A DNA stretch of 32,818 nt from an uncultured Prochlorococcus sp. (GCA_902578845.1 CACHEM010000010.1:1-32818); one strand, 5' to 3'; shown: positions 1 through 7,853, numbered from the stretch's first letter. The notes: generated by a model from the letters alone, not told the origin. Numbers and translations: made by a program.

Positions 1-1158
1 CCAATTTGAAATTATATTTTCAAGGATCAAAAACGATTCTGTTTCATATAGAGGGAGTAATTTTCCATCATAGTCAAGAGCTTCATTTTTAATAATTGGC
101 TCAATAAACATTATTGATTCGTGTGATTCTCTATCTCTCTCTTCGCAACTTACCTCACTATAAATAAAATCATTTATTGAAATAGATTCACCTCCTTTTT
201 TTAATCGAAAATAACTGTCTGTGATATTTGAAATTGTATTAACTTTGAGCTCTTTTATAAGAGAATTTAAATCATCTTTAAAATCTTTCTCCTTATAGTT
301 TTCCTTAATATTTTTAACTAAATTATCTAACTCATCTAACATTTTGCAAATTAGTCGTGAAATGAATTCTTTCTTTATTCCAGAGAGAATTATTGATGAA
401 TTATTAAATTCAACCTGTAAGTTAGTTGAGCTATATCTTTCTTTTAGTCTATCTAAAATCAAATTCCATATTTCTGCGGTGTTTTTATCTTTAATGAAAA
501 CAGTGTTCTTATTTTCAAGATTAATTTTATTTTCAGTGTAAATTGCCTCTGTATAAAGTTCTAGTGAATTACCCCATAAGAAAATTAGAAAAGATTTTGC
601 AGTAATAAGTTCTCTTAATCTTCCTTTTAAAATGAATTTATAAAATTCTGGTGTTGAATCAGAGTTGACATATTTGAATATATAATTAATTTCAGAATCG
701 ATTTGTTTAAGACCTGAAGTTAGAATTTTTTGACTAAAAGAAAGAGGCTTATTTTTGTTTAATTGAACTCGGGAATTATTTTCAATATCAAATACCCTTC
801 CTCCATTTAAAATGGTATCAATAGATTCAAGAACTTTTTCTGCACTGGGATTTAAAAGAAAACCTTCAGCATTTAACGATGGAGGGGTATTAGCTTCATA
901 AACAAGTTCGCCAGAGAGAATTATTAGAAACTTTGACTCATCATATCTTTCTCTTAATTTTAATAATTCTAACCTTATAAGATCTTCTGACTGGAAATTA
1001 AGAACATTCCATATAACTAAATCTGGAGTTTTATCACCTGTTCCATTATTAAAATTAATTTCTAAATTTTGGTCTAGTGATGTTAACTTAAGCGATAATG
1101 ATTCTGCTATTAAGCTTGGAGCAATAATCAATATCGATTTTTTTGAAATTAATTCCAA
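1..1158 (-). CDS. DUF3685/Ycf55-like protein, 3' part missing
   Basis: An uninterrupted minus-strand frame of 386 codons runs off the left edge of the window, so the C-terminus is missing. No ATG lies near the 5' end: an in-frame TAA sits at 1179-1177 and the first usable start is TTG at 1158-1156 (MELISKKSILIIAPSLIAES). The first ~120 residues look like a degenerate response-regulator receiver fold, with a hydrophobic first strand, then DLVIWNVLNF and KFLIILSGELVYE. A long helical acidic/basic region follows. This layout, beside hisA, fits the cyanobacterial DUF3685 (Ycf55-like) proteins, whose function is unknown. The frame and translation are seen directly; the family name is from memory and uncertain. 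The receiver-like part shows no clear phospho-accepting Asp context, so two-component signalling is not claimed. Confidence 0.7.
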   Translation of the reverse strand, partial: MELISKKSILIIAPSLIAESLSLKLTSLDQNLEINFNNGTGDKTPDLVIWNVLNFQSEDLIRLELLKLRERYDESKFLIILSGELVYEANTPPSLNAEGFLLNPSAEKVLESIDTILNGGRVFDIENNSRVQLNKNKPLSFSQKILTSGLKQIDSEINYIFKYVNSDSTPEFYKFILKGRLRELITAKSFLIFLWGNSLELYTEAIYTENKINLENKNTVFIKDKNTAEIWNLILDRLKERYSSTNLQVEFNNSSIILSGIKKEFISRLICKMLDELDNLVKNIKENYKEKDFKDDLNSLIKELKVNTISNITDSYFRLKKGGESISINDFIYSEVSCEERDRESHESIMFIEPIIKNEALDYDGKLLPLYETESFLILENIISNW

Positions 1159-1237
1159 GACTAGATTTCTTATCTCTTATACAAAATTAACTAACAATTA
1201 CTGCAAATACCAGCCTTAAATCAATTTTCATACTCTT

Positions 1238-2005
1238 TTAAGCGTAGTAATTTGTGTTTAGATCAAAGTCATTTAATCTCTCTGATGACAATACATTATT
1301 AGCTTCGTTTATCGTAAATCTATTTTCATATAGAGCTTTCCCTACTATTACTCCAAAGAGTCCAGAGTTTTCAAATTTTACTAACGATAATAAATCAGAA
1401 ATTGAACCAACACCTCCTGAGGCTATTACTGGAATATTTGTAATTTCAAGTATGCTTTTTATGAATTCTTCATTTGTCCCTTCTAAAGTCCCATCTGTAT
1501 TTATATCTGTAACAATAAAACTAGCAATTTTAAATGAAGAAAACTCCTTTACTAGATCAGTGGCAAAAATATTAGATTGCTCAAGCCAACCCCGTGTACT
1601 AACTTTTCCATCTTTTGCATCTATCCCAACAATTATCCTTCCAGGAAATTTATTTGATAAGTCTTTAACTAGTTCTTTATTTTCTATTGCAGAGGTTCCC
1701 ATGATAACTTTCTCAATACCATAAGAAAATAATTGTTCTATCCGTTCTTGAGACCTTATCCCACCACCTATTTGAATAGGTATGTTAACTGTTTCTGCAA
1801 TCTTTTTTATTGATTTATCGTTTGTTGGGGATCCAGTTTTTGCAGCATCCAAATCAACTAAATGTATATATTTTGCTCCTTCGCTTTCCCAAAATTTAGC
1901 TTGCTCATGAGGCTCTTTTGTAAAGTCTTTTCTTTTATTAAAGTCGCCTTTAAAAAGCCTTACACACTTACCATTCATTAAATCAATTGCTGGTATTAGT
2001 TCCAT
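1238..2005 (-). CDS. hisA: Phosphoribosylformimino-5-aminoimidazole carboxamide ribotide isomerase
   Basis: HisA catalyses the Amadori rearrangement of ProFAR to PRFAR in the cytosolic histidine pathway. The 255-residue (βα)8 barrel has the normal family length. The N-terminal strand reads MELIPAIDLMNGKCVRL, which includes the first catalytic Asp (Asp8) and the start of the phosphate-binding site. GIDAKDGKVSTRGW near residues 127-140 carries the second catalytic Asp region. IQIGGGIRS and VIASGGVGS are the two glycine-rich phosphate-binding loops characteristic of HisA/HisF. The start is ATG at 2005. The upstream 85 bp separate it from the divergent CSP41-like gene. It has no other his gene next to it, which is usual for dispersed cyanobacterial his genes. 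Nothing in the sequence suggests special regulation. Confidence 0.95.
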   Translation of the reverse strand: MELIPAIDLMNGKCVRLFKGDFNKRKDFTKEPHEQAKFWESEGAKYIHLVDLDAAKTGSPTNDKSIKKIAETVNIPIQIGGGIRSQERIEQLFSYGIEKVIMGTSAIENKELVKDLSNKFPGRIIVGIDAKDGKVSTRGWLEQSNIFATDLVKEFSSFKIASFIVTDINTDGTLEGTNEEFIKSILEITNIPVIASGGVGSISDLLSLVKFENSGLFGVIVGKALYENRFTINEANNVLSSERLNDFDLNTNYYA

Positions 2006-2097
2006 AGAATCATCCTTTTCATTAATTACTTATTAGTAGTACTATTCAATATGTAATTCTATTTAAGATTACTACTTCAGTTAAATATTTTTTGAAT

Positions 2098-3018
2098 ATG
2101 AAAATTCTTGTAATGGGTGGTACTAGATTTGTTGGCAAGTCTTTGGTTGGAAAGTTATTAAGTAAAAATTATGATATTGATATTTTTACAAGAGGTAATA
2201 AAAGTAATCCTGAAAATACAAATTTAATTAAGGGTGATAGAAATAATTCAGAAGATATCGTCAAGCTAAGAAATGCAAAGTATGATGTTGTTTTTGATAT
2301 CTCTGGACGAGAGTTAGAACAAACCAAACTTCTTATAGAAAATTTAGATAACTCTTTCCAGAGATATATATATGTAAGCTCTGCAGGTGTTTATAAAGAT
2401 AATTGTGAACTACCCTTATCCGAAGTTGATCCAATTGATCCAGAAAGTAGGCATAAAGGAAAGTTTGAGACAGAAAATTGGTTAAAAAACCAAAAAATTC
2501 CTTTTACAAGTTTTAGACCTACTTATATTTATGGACCAGGAAATTATAATAAAATTGAAAATTGGTTTTTTGAAAGGTTATTTACGAAAAAATCTGTACC
2601 AATACCTGGTGACGGTTCTTTAATTACTCAGCTAGGCCATGTTTCGGATCTAACTGATGTGATGATTAGATGCATAAATTTTGAAAAATCCAAAAATAAT
2701 ATTTACAATTGTTCAGGTGAAAAAGGAGTAACAATCAAGGGTTTAATTTATTTCTGTGCGAATGTTCTTGGATTAAACCAAAATGAGATTTTTTTAAGAA
2801 CATTTGATTATCAAAAATTAGATCCTAAGTCTCGAAAGGGATTTCCAATTAGATTAAATCATTATCATACTGATATCTCTAAGATAAAACGTGATTTAGA
2901 GTGGACGCCAAATTTTGATTTGCTTAACGGTCTAAAGGATAGTTTTGTGAATGATTTTAATAATAAAAAGAGTGAGGAGTTTGATGAAAATTCAGATAAT
3001 ATTCTTTTTAATTCTTAA
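2098..3018 (+). CDS. CSP41-like atypical short-chain dehydrogenase/epimerase
   Basis: This protein of about 306 residues has an N-terminal Rossmann fold (MKILVMGGTRFVGKSLV) of the extended SDR type. The core (SSAGVYKDN, then DPESRHKGKFETENWL, RPTYIYGPGNYN, FFERL, QLGHVSDL, NCSGEKGVT) closely follows the plastid CSP41a/b proteins, which bind and cleave stem-loop RNA and associate with plastid transcription and ribosomes in plants. The SDR catalytic YxxxK is replaced by HxxxK-like SRHKGK, as in CSP41, so dehydrogenase activity is doubtful. An RNA-related role in the cyanobacterium is inferred from homology only. Database annotation often calls such genes dTDP-glucose 4,6-dehydratase. ATG at 2098 is preferred; an in-frame TTG at 2092 would add two residues. 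The 3' end overlaps convergent pgsA by 27 bp. Confidence 0.85.
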   Translation: MKILVMGGTRFVGKSLVGKLLSKNYDIDIFTRGNKSNPENTNLIKGDRNNSEDIVKLRNAKYDVVFDISGRELEQTKLLIENLDNSFQRYIYVSSAGVYKDNCELPLSEVDPIDPESRHKGKFETENWLKNQKIPFTSFRPTYIYGPGNYNKIENWFFERLFTKKSVPIPGDGSLITQLGHVSDLTDVMIRCINFEKSKNNIYNCSGEKGVTIKGLIYFCANVLGLNQNEIFLRTFDYQKLDPKSRKGFPIRLNHYHTDISKIKRDLEWTPNFDLLNGLKDSFVNDFNNKKSEEFDENSDNILFNS

Positions 3019-3531
3019 ATAGCCTAATAAAGTCACTAAAGTCAGGATGAATCCTAACCAATAAAAAATTAAAGCCAAATTATTCAATATGTTAATTTTT
3101 AATGGTGTAAAGAAGGTAATTACTGAAATAAAAAAGAAAAATGTTTTATATTTTCCTAACATTGATGCTGGTAAACCGTCTTTTGTAGAGTTCCTTAGGC
3201 TAGAGATAATTAATTCTCTAAATAAAATTAATGACAAAGACCAGAAGGGTATAAAATTATTTTTACAAAGGAAGGTTAAAGGAATTAAATAGAATACTTT
3301 ATCGCTTAAGGGATCAAGGATAGCTCCTAATCTGGTTTTAAGATTAAATTTCCTTGCAATTAACCCGTCAAAATAATCAGTTAAACCTCCAATAATAATC
3401 AATATAAAGACATAAAAAGGCTTGTTAATTTCTAAAAAAAGTATTAATGGAAATACAAGGAAAAGGCGAGATATCGATAATAAATTGGGAATATTCAATG
3501 CCAAATTTTTAAGATTTTTTCTTAATAACAA
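2992..3531 (-). CDS. pgsA: CDP-diacylglycerol-glycerol-3-phosphate 3-phosphatidyltransferase
   Basis: PgsA makes phosphatidylglycerophosphate, the precursor of phosphatidylglycerol, an essential thylakoid lipid. The protein is 179 residues, normal for the family. It has the CDP-alcohol phosphatidyltransferase signature DG-x2-AR-x8-G-x3-D-x3-D, seen as DYFDGLIAR then GAILDPLSDK (about residues 50-77). Hydrophobic segments precede and follow it, ending in a basic tail (LRIKKNII). The N-terminal NIPNLLSISRLFLVFPL is also typical. PgsA is favoured over other family members (PssA, cardiolipin synthase) because of length and the NIPNxLTxxR-type start. The start is ATG at 3531. Its 3' end overlaps the convergent CSP41-like gene by 27 bp. 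Confidence 0.9.
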   Translation of the reverse strand: MLLRKNLKNLALNIPNLLSISRLFLVFPLILFLEINKPFYVFILIIIGGLTDYFDGLIARKFNLKTRLGAILDPLSDKVFYLIPLTFLCKNNFIPFWSLSLILFRELIISSLRNSTKDGLPASMLGKYKTFFFFISVITFFTPLKINILNNLALIFYWLGFILTLVTLLGYLRIKKNII

Positions 3532-3715
3532 ATTAGTTTTTGTATATAAAAAATATATTACACTCTCGACAAGCTTAAATTTTTAGTAAAAATTTTAAAT
3601 GGTTTTTGATGCTAAATTCTAAATTTTAATTTAAATCTGAATCCTAAAGATTATAAACTCAACTTCTCTTTATGAATGATGATGTTTTATATTACAAAAT
3701 TATTCCTTATATCTA

Positions 3716-4327
3716 ATGCAGCCTCATAGCCTAAAGCTATCTCCAGAATCTGATTTGATAAATTCAATTAAAGAATATTCTTTATCGAATAATTTATACG
3801 GGTATGTTTCTGGAGTGGTTGGTAATCTTAGAACAGTATGTATTCAATGCCCAGGTAATCAAGAGATAAATAAATTTGAAGGAAATCTAGAGATAGTTTC
3901 TTTAAACGGACATTTTAATAAAGGAGATGTTCATTTACATTTGAGTTTTGCAGATGAGGGATGTAATGTGTTTGGAGGGCATCTTGAGGAGGGATGTGTT
4001 GTAAAAAAAGGTACTGATATATTATTACTTTCTTTTGAACAGAAGATTATTAATATCTCAAATCATGATTTAATCACTAAAGAATCACGTGTAAAAGCAT
4101 ATATTTTAAAAGATTGTCCTTGGTCTAAAAGAGCAATTAGGTTACTTAATTCTTTATCTATCCCTCATGAAGTTACTCTAATAGACAATGATGAGAGCTT
4201 TCAAAAAATTATGGCTCAAAGTAGCCATAATACTTTCCCTCAAATATTTTTGGATAATAAATTTTTTGGAGGATATGATGAGCTTTCAGAACAAGCAAAA
4301 TTGGATAACTTAATTTCATTTAAGTAA
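3716..4327 (+). CDS. PPC (DUF296) domain fused to a glutaredoxin-like domain
   Basis: Two domains are visible in 203 residues. Residues ~1-118 match the PPC/DUF296 fold, with YGYVSGVVGNLRTV, GHFNKGDVHLHLSFAD and VFGGHLEEGCVVKKGTDILLL; the HLH and GGH histidines are the conserved likely metal-binding positions. Residues ~124-203 are glutaredoxin-like: VKAYILKDCPWSKRAIRLL, with a CPWS in place of the usual CPYC, then the cis-Pro loop TFPQIFLDNKFFGGYDEL. Only one active-site cysteine remains, so monothiol chemistry or GSH/Fe-S binding is more likely than dithiol reduction. The physiological role is unknown. The ATG at 3716 overlaps the TAA of a 14-codon upstream frame (3672-3716), probably by chance. 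The gene is isolated on the plus strand after 184 bp of noncoding sequence. Confidence 0.8.
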   Translation: MQPHSLKLSPESDLINSIKEYSLSNNLYGYVSGVVGNLRTVCIQCPGNQEINKFEGNLEIVSLNGHFNKGDVHLHLSFADEGCNVFGGHLEEGCVVKKGTDILLLSFEQKIINISNHDLITKESRVKAYILKDCPWSKRAIRLLNSLSIPHEVTLIDNDESFQKIMAQSSHNTFPQIFLDNKFFGGYDELSEQAKLDNLISFK

Positions 4328-4337
4328 TCTAAATTTT

Positions 4338-4526
4338 TTAACTATCACGATTAGTAAGCTTTTCAGCAACTAATTCTTCCTCTAACTGCTTTATTAATCT
4401 TGATACAAGACTTTGAAATTCTGGTTGACAACCTTTAAATGCAGCTTTATGTCTTATTGGCTCATTTCTAGTTCTTAAATCAGTGAGCATTAATTGTAAT
4501 GCGTCAATTTTGGGATTTATTTTCAT
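4338..4526 (-). CDS. Conserved hypothetical protein, 62 aa
   Basis: This small hydrophilic protein starts MKINPKIDALQLMLTDLRTR and continues through a helical, charged region ending LEEELVAEKLTNRDS. There is no signal peptide, membrane segment or cofactor motif; a single cysteine lies in FKGCQPEF. It looks all-helical. It sits 26 bp downstream of the SDR-like gene on the same strand, so the two may be co-transcribed, and it is convergent with the PPC-glutaredoxin gene 10 bp away. The regular amino-acid composition and clean ATG start support a real gene. Small proteins of this kind are common in marine picocyanobacteria. I do not recognise a family and give no function. Confidence 0.7.
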   Translation of the reverse strand: MKINPKIDALQLMLTDLRTRNEPIRHKAAFKGCQPEFQSLVSRLIKQLEEELVAEKLTNRDS

Positions 4527-4552
4527 AGTTTTAATTTATATATTTACATCTT

Positions 4553-5212
4553 TTAAATCATTTGCATAGCTTTTTTAAAAGATATCTTTTTATTATCATT
4601 CGAACTTGTAACTTCTATTAATTTATTTATAGATTCTTTATTTTTTAAAGAATCTATACAACATTGCGCAACTAATCTTCTTGGTATTGATCCATTAATT
4701 TGAGTATCCTCTTTTGAATAATTTATATTTTCTGATTTGATATCTTCATTTTCCTTTAATCCTCCAGGTCTAATAATAGTCCATTCGAAATTTGAATTTC
4801 GTAGAAAGTTTTCACCTAATTTCTTCCAAATAAGAATTAAACCAAATAAGTTTAATGGGTGAAATAATTTACCAGTACAAAGGGAACTAACTAAAATAAC
4901 TCTTTTAATACCAACTCTTTTGCAACTCTCTAATTGCCTGTATACACCTAATGCATCAACCTTTGCAGGACCAGTTAAATCTAATGATGCTCTTGCTCCA
5001 GTCGCAATTATCAAAGCATCAATATCTTTTAAAGCTTCATCAAGCTCACCTTTTTTGTCTAATGAAACTCTGATTGTTTCTAAACGCTCTAGTCCTGCTG
5101 AGACTTTTGAATTCTTTCTGATGATTTGCCTTACTTTATATCCTTTCTTAACTGCTTCTTCGGAAATTCTACAACCTGTTTTCCCCGATGCTCCAGTAAT
5201 TGCTATTTTCAT
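4553..5212 (-). CDS. NAD(P)-binding atypical SDR (NmrA/Tic62-like)
   Basis: The 219-residue protein opens with MKIAITGASGKTGCRISEEA, carrying the GxxGxxG dinucleotide-binding loop of atypical SDRs. It continues with DALIIATGARASLD, a linker KRVGIKRVILVSSLCTG and WTIIRPGGLKEN, the usual order in NmrA-like and Tic62/YwnB-like proteins. The catalytic Tyr-x3-Lys is not evident at the expected place; VILVSSLCTGKLFHP leads into FGLILIWKK. A true dehydrogenase activity therefore cannot be assumed, and a redox-sensing or flavin/NADP-binding role is possible. It is followed on the same strand by the 62-aa hypothetical. The upstream neighbour nth ends 35 bp before its ATG. Family membership is firm; substrate and function are unknown. 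Confidence 0.8.
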   Translation of the reverse strand: MKIAITGASGKTGCRISEEAVKKGYKVRQIIRKNSKVSAGLERLETIRVSLDKKGELDEALKDIDALIIATGARASLDLTGPAKVDALGVYRQLESCKRVGIKRVILVSSLCTGKLFHPLNLFGLILIWKKLGENFLRNSNFEWTIIRPGGLKENEDIKSENINYSKEDTQINGSIPRRLVAQCCIDSLKNKESINKLIEVTSSNDNKKISFKKAMQMI

Positions 5213-5247
5213 GATTAAAAAACTAATTTAAACATTATATAAATTTC

Positions 5248-5901
5248 TTAAGGCTTTTTACATATAAATTTCTTTTTTCTTTTGGGATAAAGAGTGCGAC
5301 ATAAATAACATTTTGTTCCATCACAGCCTCTTGCTGTACAGTATTCTCTCCCATAAAAAATTATTTGCAAATGTAAGGTATTCCAATCATTAATAGGAAA
5401 TATTTTTTTTAGGTCTTTTTCTGTTTGAACTACACTATCGCCATTTGATAGGCCCCATCTTTGTGCCAACCTGTGTATGTGAGTATCTACTGGGAATGAA
5501 GGTATTTTAAATACTTGAGACATTACAACTGATGCTGTTTTATGACCTACCCCTGGAAGAGATTCAAGCTTCTCAAAAGAATCCGGGACCGTACCATTAT
5601 GCTTCTCAATCAATAATTTAGATAAATTATAGATGTTCTTTGATTTTTGATTAGATAGCCCTAAAAATTTTATGTATTCGTAAATGCCATTAATTCCTAG
5701 CTGCATCATCTTTTCAGGATTATCTGCAACTTTAAATAAGCTTTTTGTTAATTCATTAACTTTCTTATCTGTTGATTGAGCACTTAAAACTACGGCGACT
5801 AGAAGAGTATATGCATTTGTATGATCAAGGGGTATTGGAGGAGATGGATATAGTTTTTTGAGTTCCTTGCGAATTATTTCTGCTCTTTCAGACTTTCTCA
5901 T
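5248..5901 (-). CDS. nth: Endonuclease III (base-excision DNA glycosylase/AP lyase)
   Basis: Nth removes oxidised pyrimidines and nicks AP sites. The 217-residue protein has the helix-hairpin-helix with the catalytic Lys in LESLPGVGHKTASVV (about residues 112-126) and the downstream catalytic Asp in FPVDTHIHRLAQRWGLS. The N-terminal helices (NAYTLLVAVVLSAQSTDKKVN) match the family. The C-terminal cysteine set is unusual: C188, C193, C198, C201 and C214, instead of the canonical C-x6-C-x2-C-x5-C. The [4Fe-4S] cluster, if present, needs different ligand spacing (see findings). The start is ATG at 5901, five bases from the divergent FutC-like frame's first ATG. Confidence 0.93.
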   Translation of the reverse strand: MRKSERAEIIRKELKKLYPSPPIPLDHTNAYTLLVAVVLSAQSTDKKVNELTKSLFKVADNPEKMMQLGINGIYEYIKFLGLSNQKSKNIYNLSKLLIEKHNGTVPDSFEKLESLPGVGHKTASVVMSQVFKIPSFPVDTHIHRLAQRWGLSNGDSVVQTEKDLKKIFPINDWNTLHLQIIFYGREYCTARGCDGTKCYLCRTLYPKRKKKFICKKP

Positions 5902-5996
5902 TAAATTTGAAAATTAAATGGTGTATAAAATTATACAAGAGATATTTAAGTTTTATATTTTCTGCTAACTTAGATTACTTAAACAATAAGAGTTTA

Positions 5997-7055
5997 GTGG
6001 AAAATGATGCGTTAATTATTGATGATCTGCATCATAAATATGATAAGAGTGAATATTCAAATTGGATATTAAAAAAAATTAATTTAAAAATTGAAAATGG
6101 CGAATTATTAGGTTTGCTTGGCCCCTCTGGTTGCGGAAAAACTACTCTTTTAAGATTAATCGCTGGGTTCGAATATCCCTCAAAAGGAAGTATTTCTCTA
6201 AATAACAGGAAAATTTCTAGTTGGAAAAAAATTCTTAGTCCTGAGAAAAGAAATATTGGGATGGTCTTTCAAGACTATGCACTTTTCCCTCATTTAACTG
6301 TTTTGGAAAATGTAATGTTTGGTTTGAAAAACAAAAAGGACAGATCTAGAGTTGATTATTTACTAAATGTAGTTGGTCTTGATAATTTTGTTGGAAGGTA
6401 CCCACATGAATTGTCTGGAGGCCAAAAACAAAGACTCGCAATTGCGAGAGCTCTTGCGCCAAGCACAAATTTTATTTTATTAGATGAACCCTTTTGTAGT
6501 CTTGACATGCATGTAAAACTAAAGTTAAGAAGTGAACTCCCAAACATTCTAAAAGATTGTAATGCAAGCGGATTGATGGTTACTCATGATCCAGAAGAAG
6601 CTATGTCAATTTGCGATAAAGTTGCTGTTATGAATGAAGGCAAAATACATCAAATAGATACACCGATTAACCTTTTAAATAATCCCAAGACCATATTCGT
6701 TAGTAGTTTTATTTTGGGTAATAATATTATTAATCTCAAAAAAAATGATAATTCATATATGTCTTGTTTAGGTGAAATTATTAGTTCAGTCTTATCAACT
6801 AATATGAATATCAAAAGAATGTCAATTTCGCCAAAGTTTATTTCAATTAAAAGATCAGAATCTGGAAATGCTAAAGTAATATCTAAGGAATTTCTTGGAG
6901 AATTTCTTATGTATAAAGTAACTATTAATGGAAGTATATTAAGGGTTAGAACTGATATTAATAATCTCTTAAATAATGGTGATAAATGTTCTCTTTCTAT
7001 TATTAAAAATAGTTTTTGTTTTTTATATCCAGGAGCACATAAGGTATATTTATAG
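5997..7055 (+). CDS. futC: Iron(III) ABC transporter ATP-binding protein (FutC/FbpC type)
   Basis: This ATPase would energise ferric iron uptake with periplasmic FutA and permease FutB, neither of which is in this window. It has Walker A GPSGCGKTT, Q-loop VFQDYALFPHLTV, signature LSGGQKQRLAIARAL, Walker B FILLDEPFCSLD and switch His MVTHDPEEAM. A C-terminal TOBE-like segment (KVISKEFLGEFLMYKVTING) is typical of FbpC/PotA-type importers. The frame is open from ATG at 5907, but the first 30 residues (MKIKWCIKLYKRY...) do not resemble the family, so GTG at 5997 (VENDALIIDDLHHKY) is preferred. The adjacent ferritin and Fur-like sites support iron as substrate; spermidine, sulfate or other ions cannot be excluded from sequence alone. 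Confidence 0.8.
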   Translation: MENDALIIDDLHHKYDKSEYSNWILKKINLKIENGELLGLLGPSGCGKTTLLRLIAGFEYPSKGSISLNNRKISSWKKILSPEKRNIGMVFQDYALFPHLTVLENVMFGLKNKKDRSRVDYLLNVVGLDNFVGRYPHELSGGQKQRLAIARALAPSTNFILLDEPFCSLDMHVKLKLRSELPNILKDCNASGLMVTHDPEEAMSICDKVAVMNEGKIHQIDTPINLLNNPKTIFVSSFILGNNIINLKKNDNSYMSCLGEIISSVLSTNMNIKRMSISPKFISIKRSESGNAKVISKEFLGEFLMYKVTINGSILRVRTDINNLLNNGDKCSLSIIKNSFCFLYPGAHKVYL

Positions 7056-7062
7056 ACTTAAT

Positions 7063-7185
7063 TTATAGGCAATTACACTTTCCACCCTTCCAATTACAGC
7101 ATTTTTTCTTTTTACATTTCTTTTTTTTGTATTTATAAATTTTATTTGTTAATAGCAGTTCAGAATAACTGTATTCTAAATTCAT
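7063..7185 (-). CDS. Cysteine-rich basic micropeptide, 40 aa
   Basis: A 41-codon frame starts at ATG 7185 and ends TAA 7063, 8 bp from the convergent futC stop. The product begins MNLEYSYSELLLTNKIYKY and ends in a lysine-rich tail with five cysteines, CKKKKCCNWKGGKCNC (C24, C29, C30, C37, C39), then Leu. The cysteine spacing suggests metal binding or a zinc-knuckle-like fold. It is not secreted and has no membrane helix. A Fur-box-like site lies at 7196-7214, about 11 bp upstream of its ATG and shared with divergent ferritin. Too short for ordinary gene calling. A chance frame is possible, but the terminal Cys/Gly/Trp content is hard to get from the local AT-rich background. Function unknown. 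Confidence 0.55.
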   Translation of the reverse strand: MNLEYSYSELLLTNKIYKYKKKKCKKKKCCNWKGGKCNCL

Positions 7186-7191
7186 TTTTAG

Positions 7192-7223
7192 TATTGCAAT
7201 TGATTTTCATTATCATAATATTT
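7192..7223 (+). promoter_or_regulatory. Fur-box-like operator/promoter of ferritin and divergent micropeptide
   Basis: The segment at 7196-7214 matches 14 of 19 positions of the Fur consensus GATAATGATAATCATTATC, with TCATTATC exact. A plausible plus-strand promoter surrounds it: -35 TTGCAA at 7194-7199, a 16-bp spacer and -10 TAATAT at 7216-7221. The operator would therefore cover the spacer. The whole 32-bp element is repeated at 8775-8806 with three mismatches. It may act on ferritin (plus), on the cysteine-rich peptide (minus), or both. Fur binding is inferred from sequence match only. Confidence 0.6.
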
Positions 7224-7298
7224 AATTTATTTTAAAGGTTTTAGTAATTACTAATTTATACAAAATGTTGTATTATTTATTTAGAATCTTTTTTGGAA

Positions 7299-7853
7299 AT
7301 GAATGAAAATAATTTAAAAACAAAAAAGTTAATTAATTTTGGCCCATCTGGGAGAGCTGTCGCTCAACCGATTGACGATAGTTTATTAGATAACATTTTT
7401 GAACATCTAACTATGGAAAGATATGCTAATGTTCAATATTTTTCTATGTATCTTTGGTTTCAAGAACGTGATTTAAATAGTTTTGCTTCTCATTTTCTAA
7501 ATGAATCAAAAGGTGAAATGGAACATGCGCAGAAATTTGCAGATTACTTAATCGCAAGAGGACAAACTGTAAAATTAGATGAAATTCCTTCGCCCGTCCA
7601 AACATGGGATTCGATAGAGGATCTGATTTCTTATTCCTTCAATATGGAGGCTGATTTAACTTCTTCTCTGCAACAGCTTTATTCGATTTCAGAAAGAATT
7701 TCAGATACAAGAACTAATGTGTTTTTAGATCCAATCATAGATGCTCAAACAAAATCAGAAGATGAATTTGCAAACATACTTGGGAAAGTAAAGTTTGCGT
7801 CTAATCAGCCTTCTGCAATCTTATTAATAGATAGTGATTTAAAGAAAAAATAA
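7299..7853 (+). CDS. Ferritin
   Basis: Ferritin assembles into a 24-subunit cage that oxidises Fe(II) and stores the mineral in the cytosol. The ~184-residue protein is slightly longer than E. coli FtnA and has the four-helix-bundle ferroxidase ligands: Glu in MERYANVQYFSMY, the E-x2-H pair in ESKGEMEHAQKF, Glu in YSFNMEADL and the Q/E set in DAQTKSEDEFANIL. No haem-binding Met marks it as bacterioferritin. The N-terminal ~25 residues (FGPSGRAVAQPID) are an extension over FtnA. ATG at 7299 is chosen over the in-frame TTG at 7293. The Fur-like element and TTGCAA/TAATAT promoter lie ~75 bp upstream, giving a ~70-nt leader. Its 3' end overlaps the convergent coiled-coil gene by 15 bp. Confidence 0.92.
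   Translation: MNENNLKTKKLINFGPSGRAVAQPIDDSLLDNIFEHLTMERYANVQYFSMYLWFQERDLNSFASHFLNESKGEMEHAQKFADYLIARGQTVKLDEIPSPVQTWDSIEDLISYSFNMEADLTSSLQQLYSISERISDTRTNVFLDPIIDAQTKSEDEFANILGKVKFASNQPSAILLIDSDLKKK

Noticed and set aside
3672..3716. Fourteen-codon upstream frame whose TAA overlaps the ATG of the PPC-glutaredoxin gene
   Set aside because: Too short and without distinctive composition; in AT-rich DNA an overlap like TAATG arises often.
5907..5996. Extra 30 residues at the N-terminus of the FutC-like protein from ATG 5907
   Set aside because: They do not resemble FbpC-type sequence, the ATG sits five bases from the divergent nth start with no room for a promoter, and GTG at 5997 lies at the expected domain boundary.
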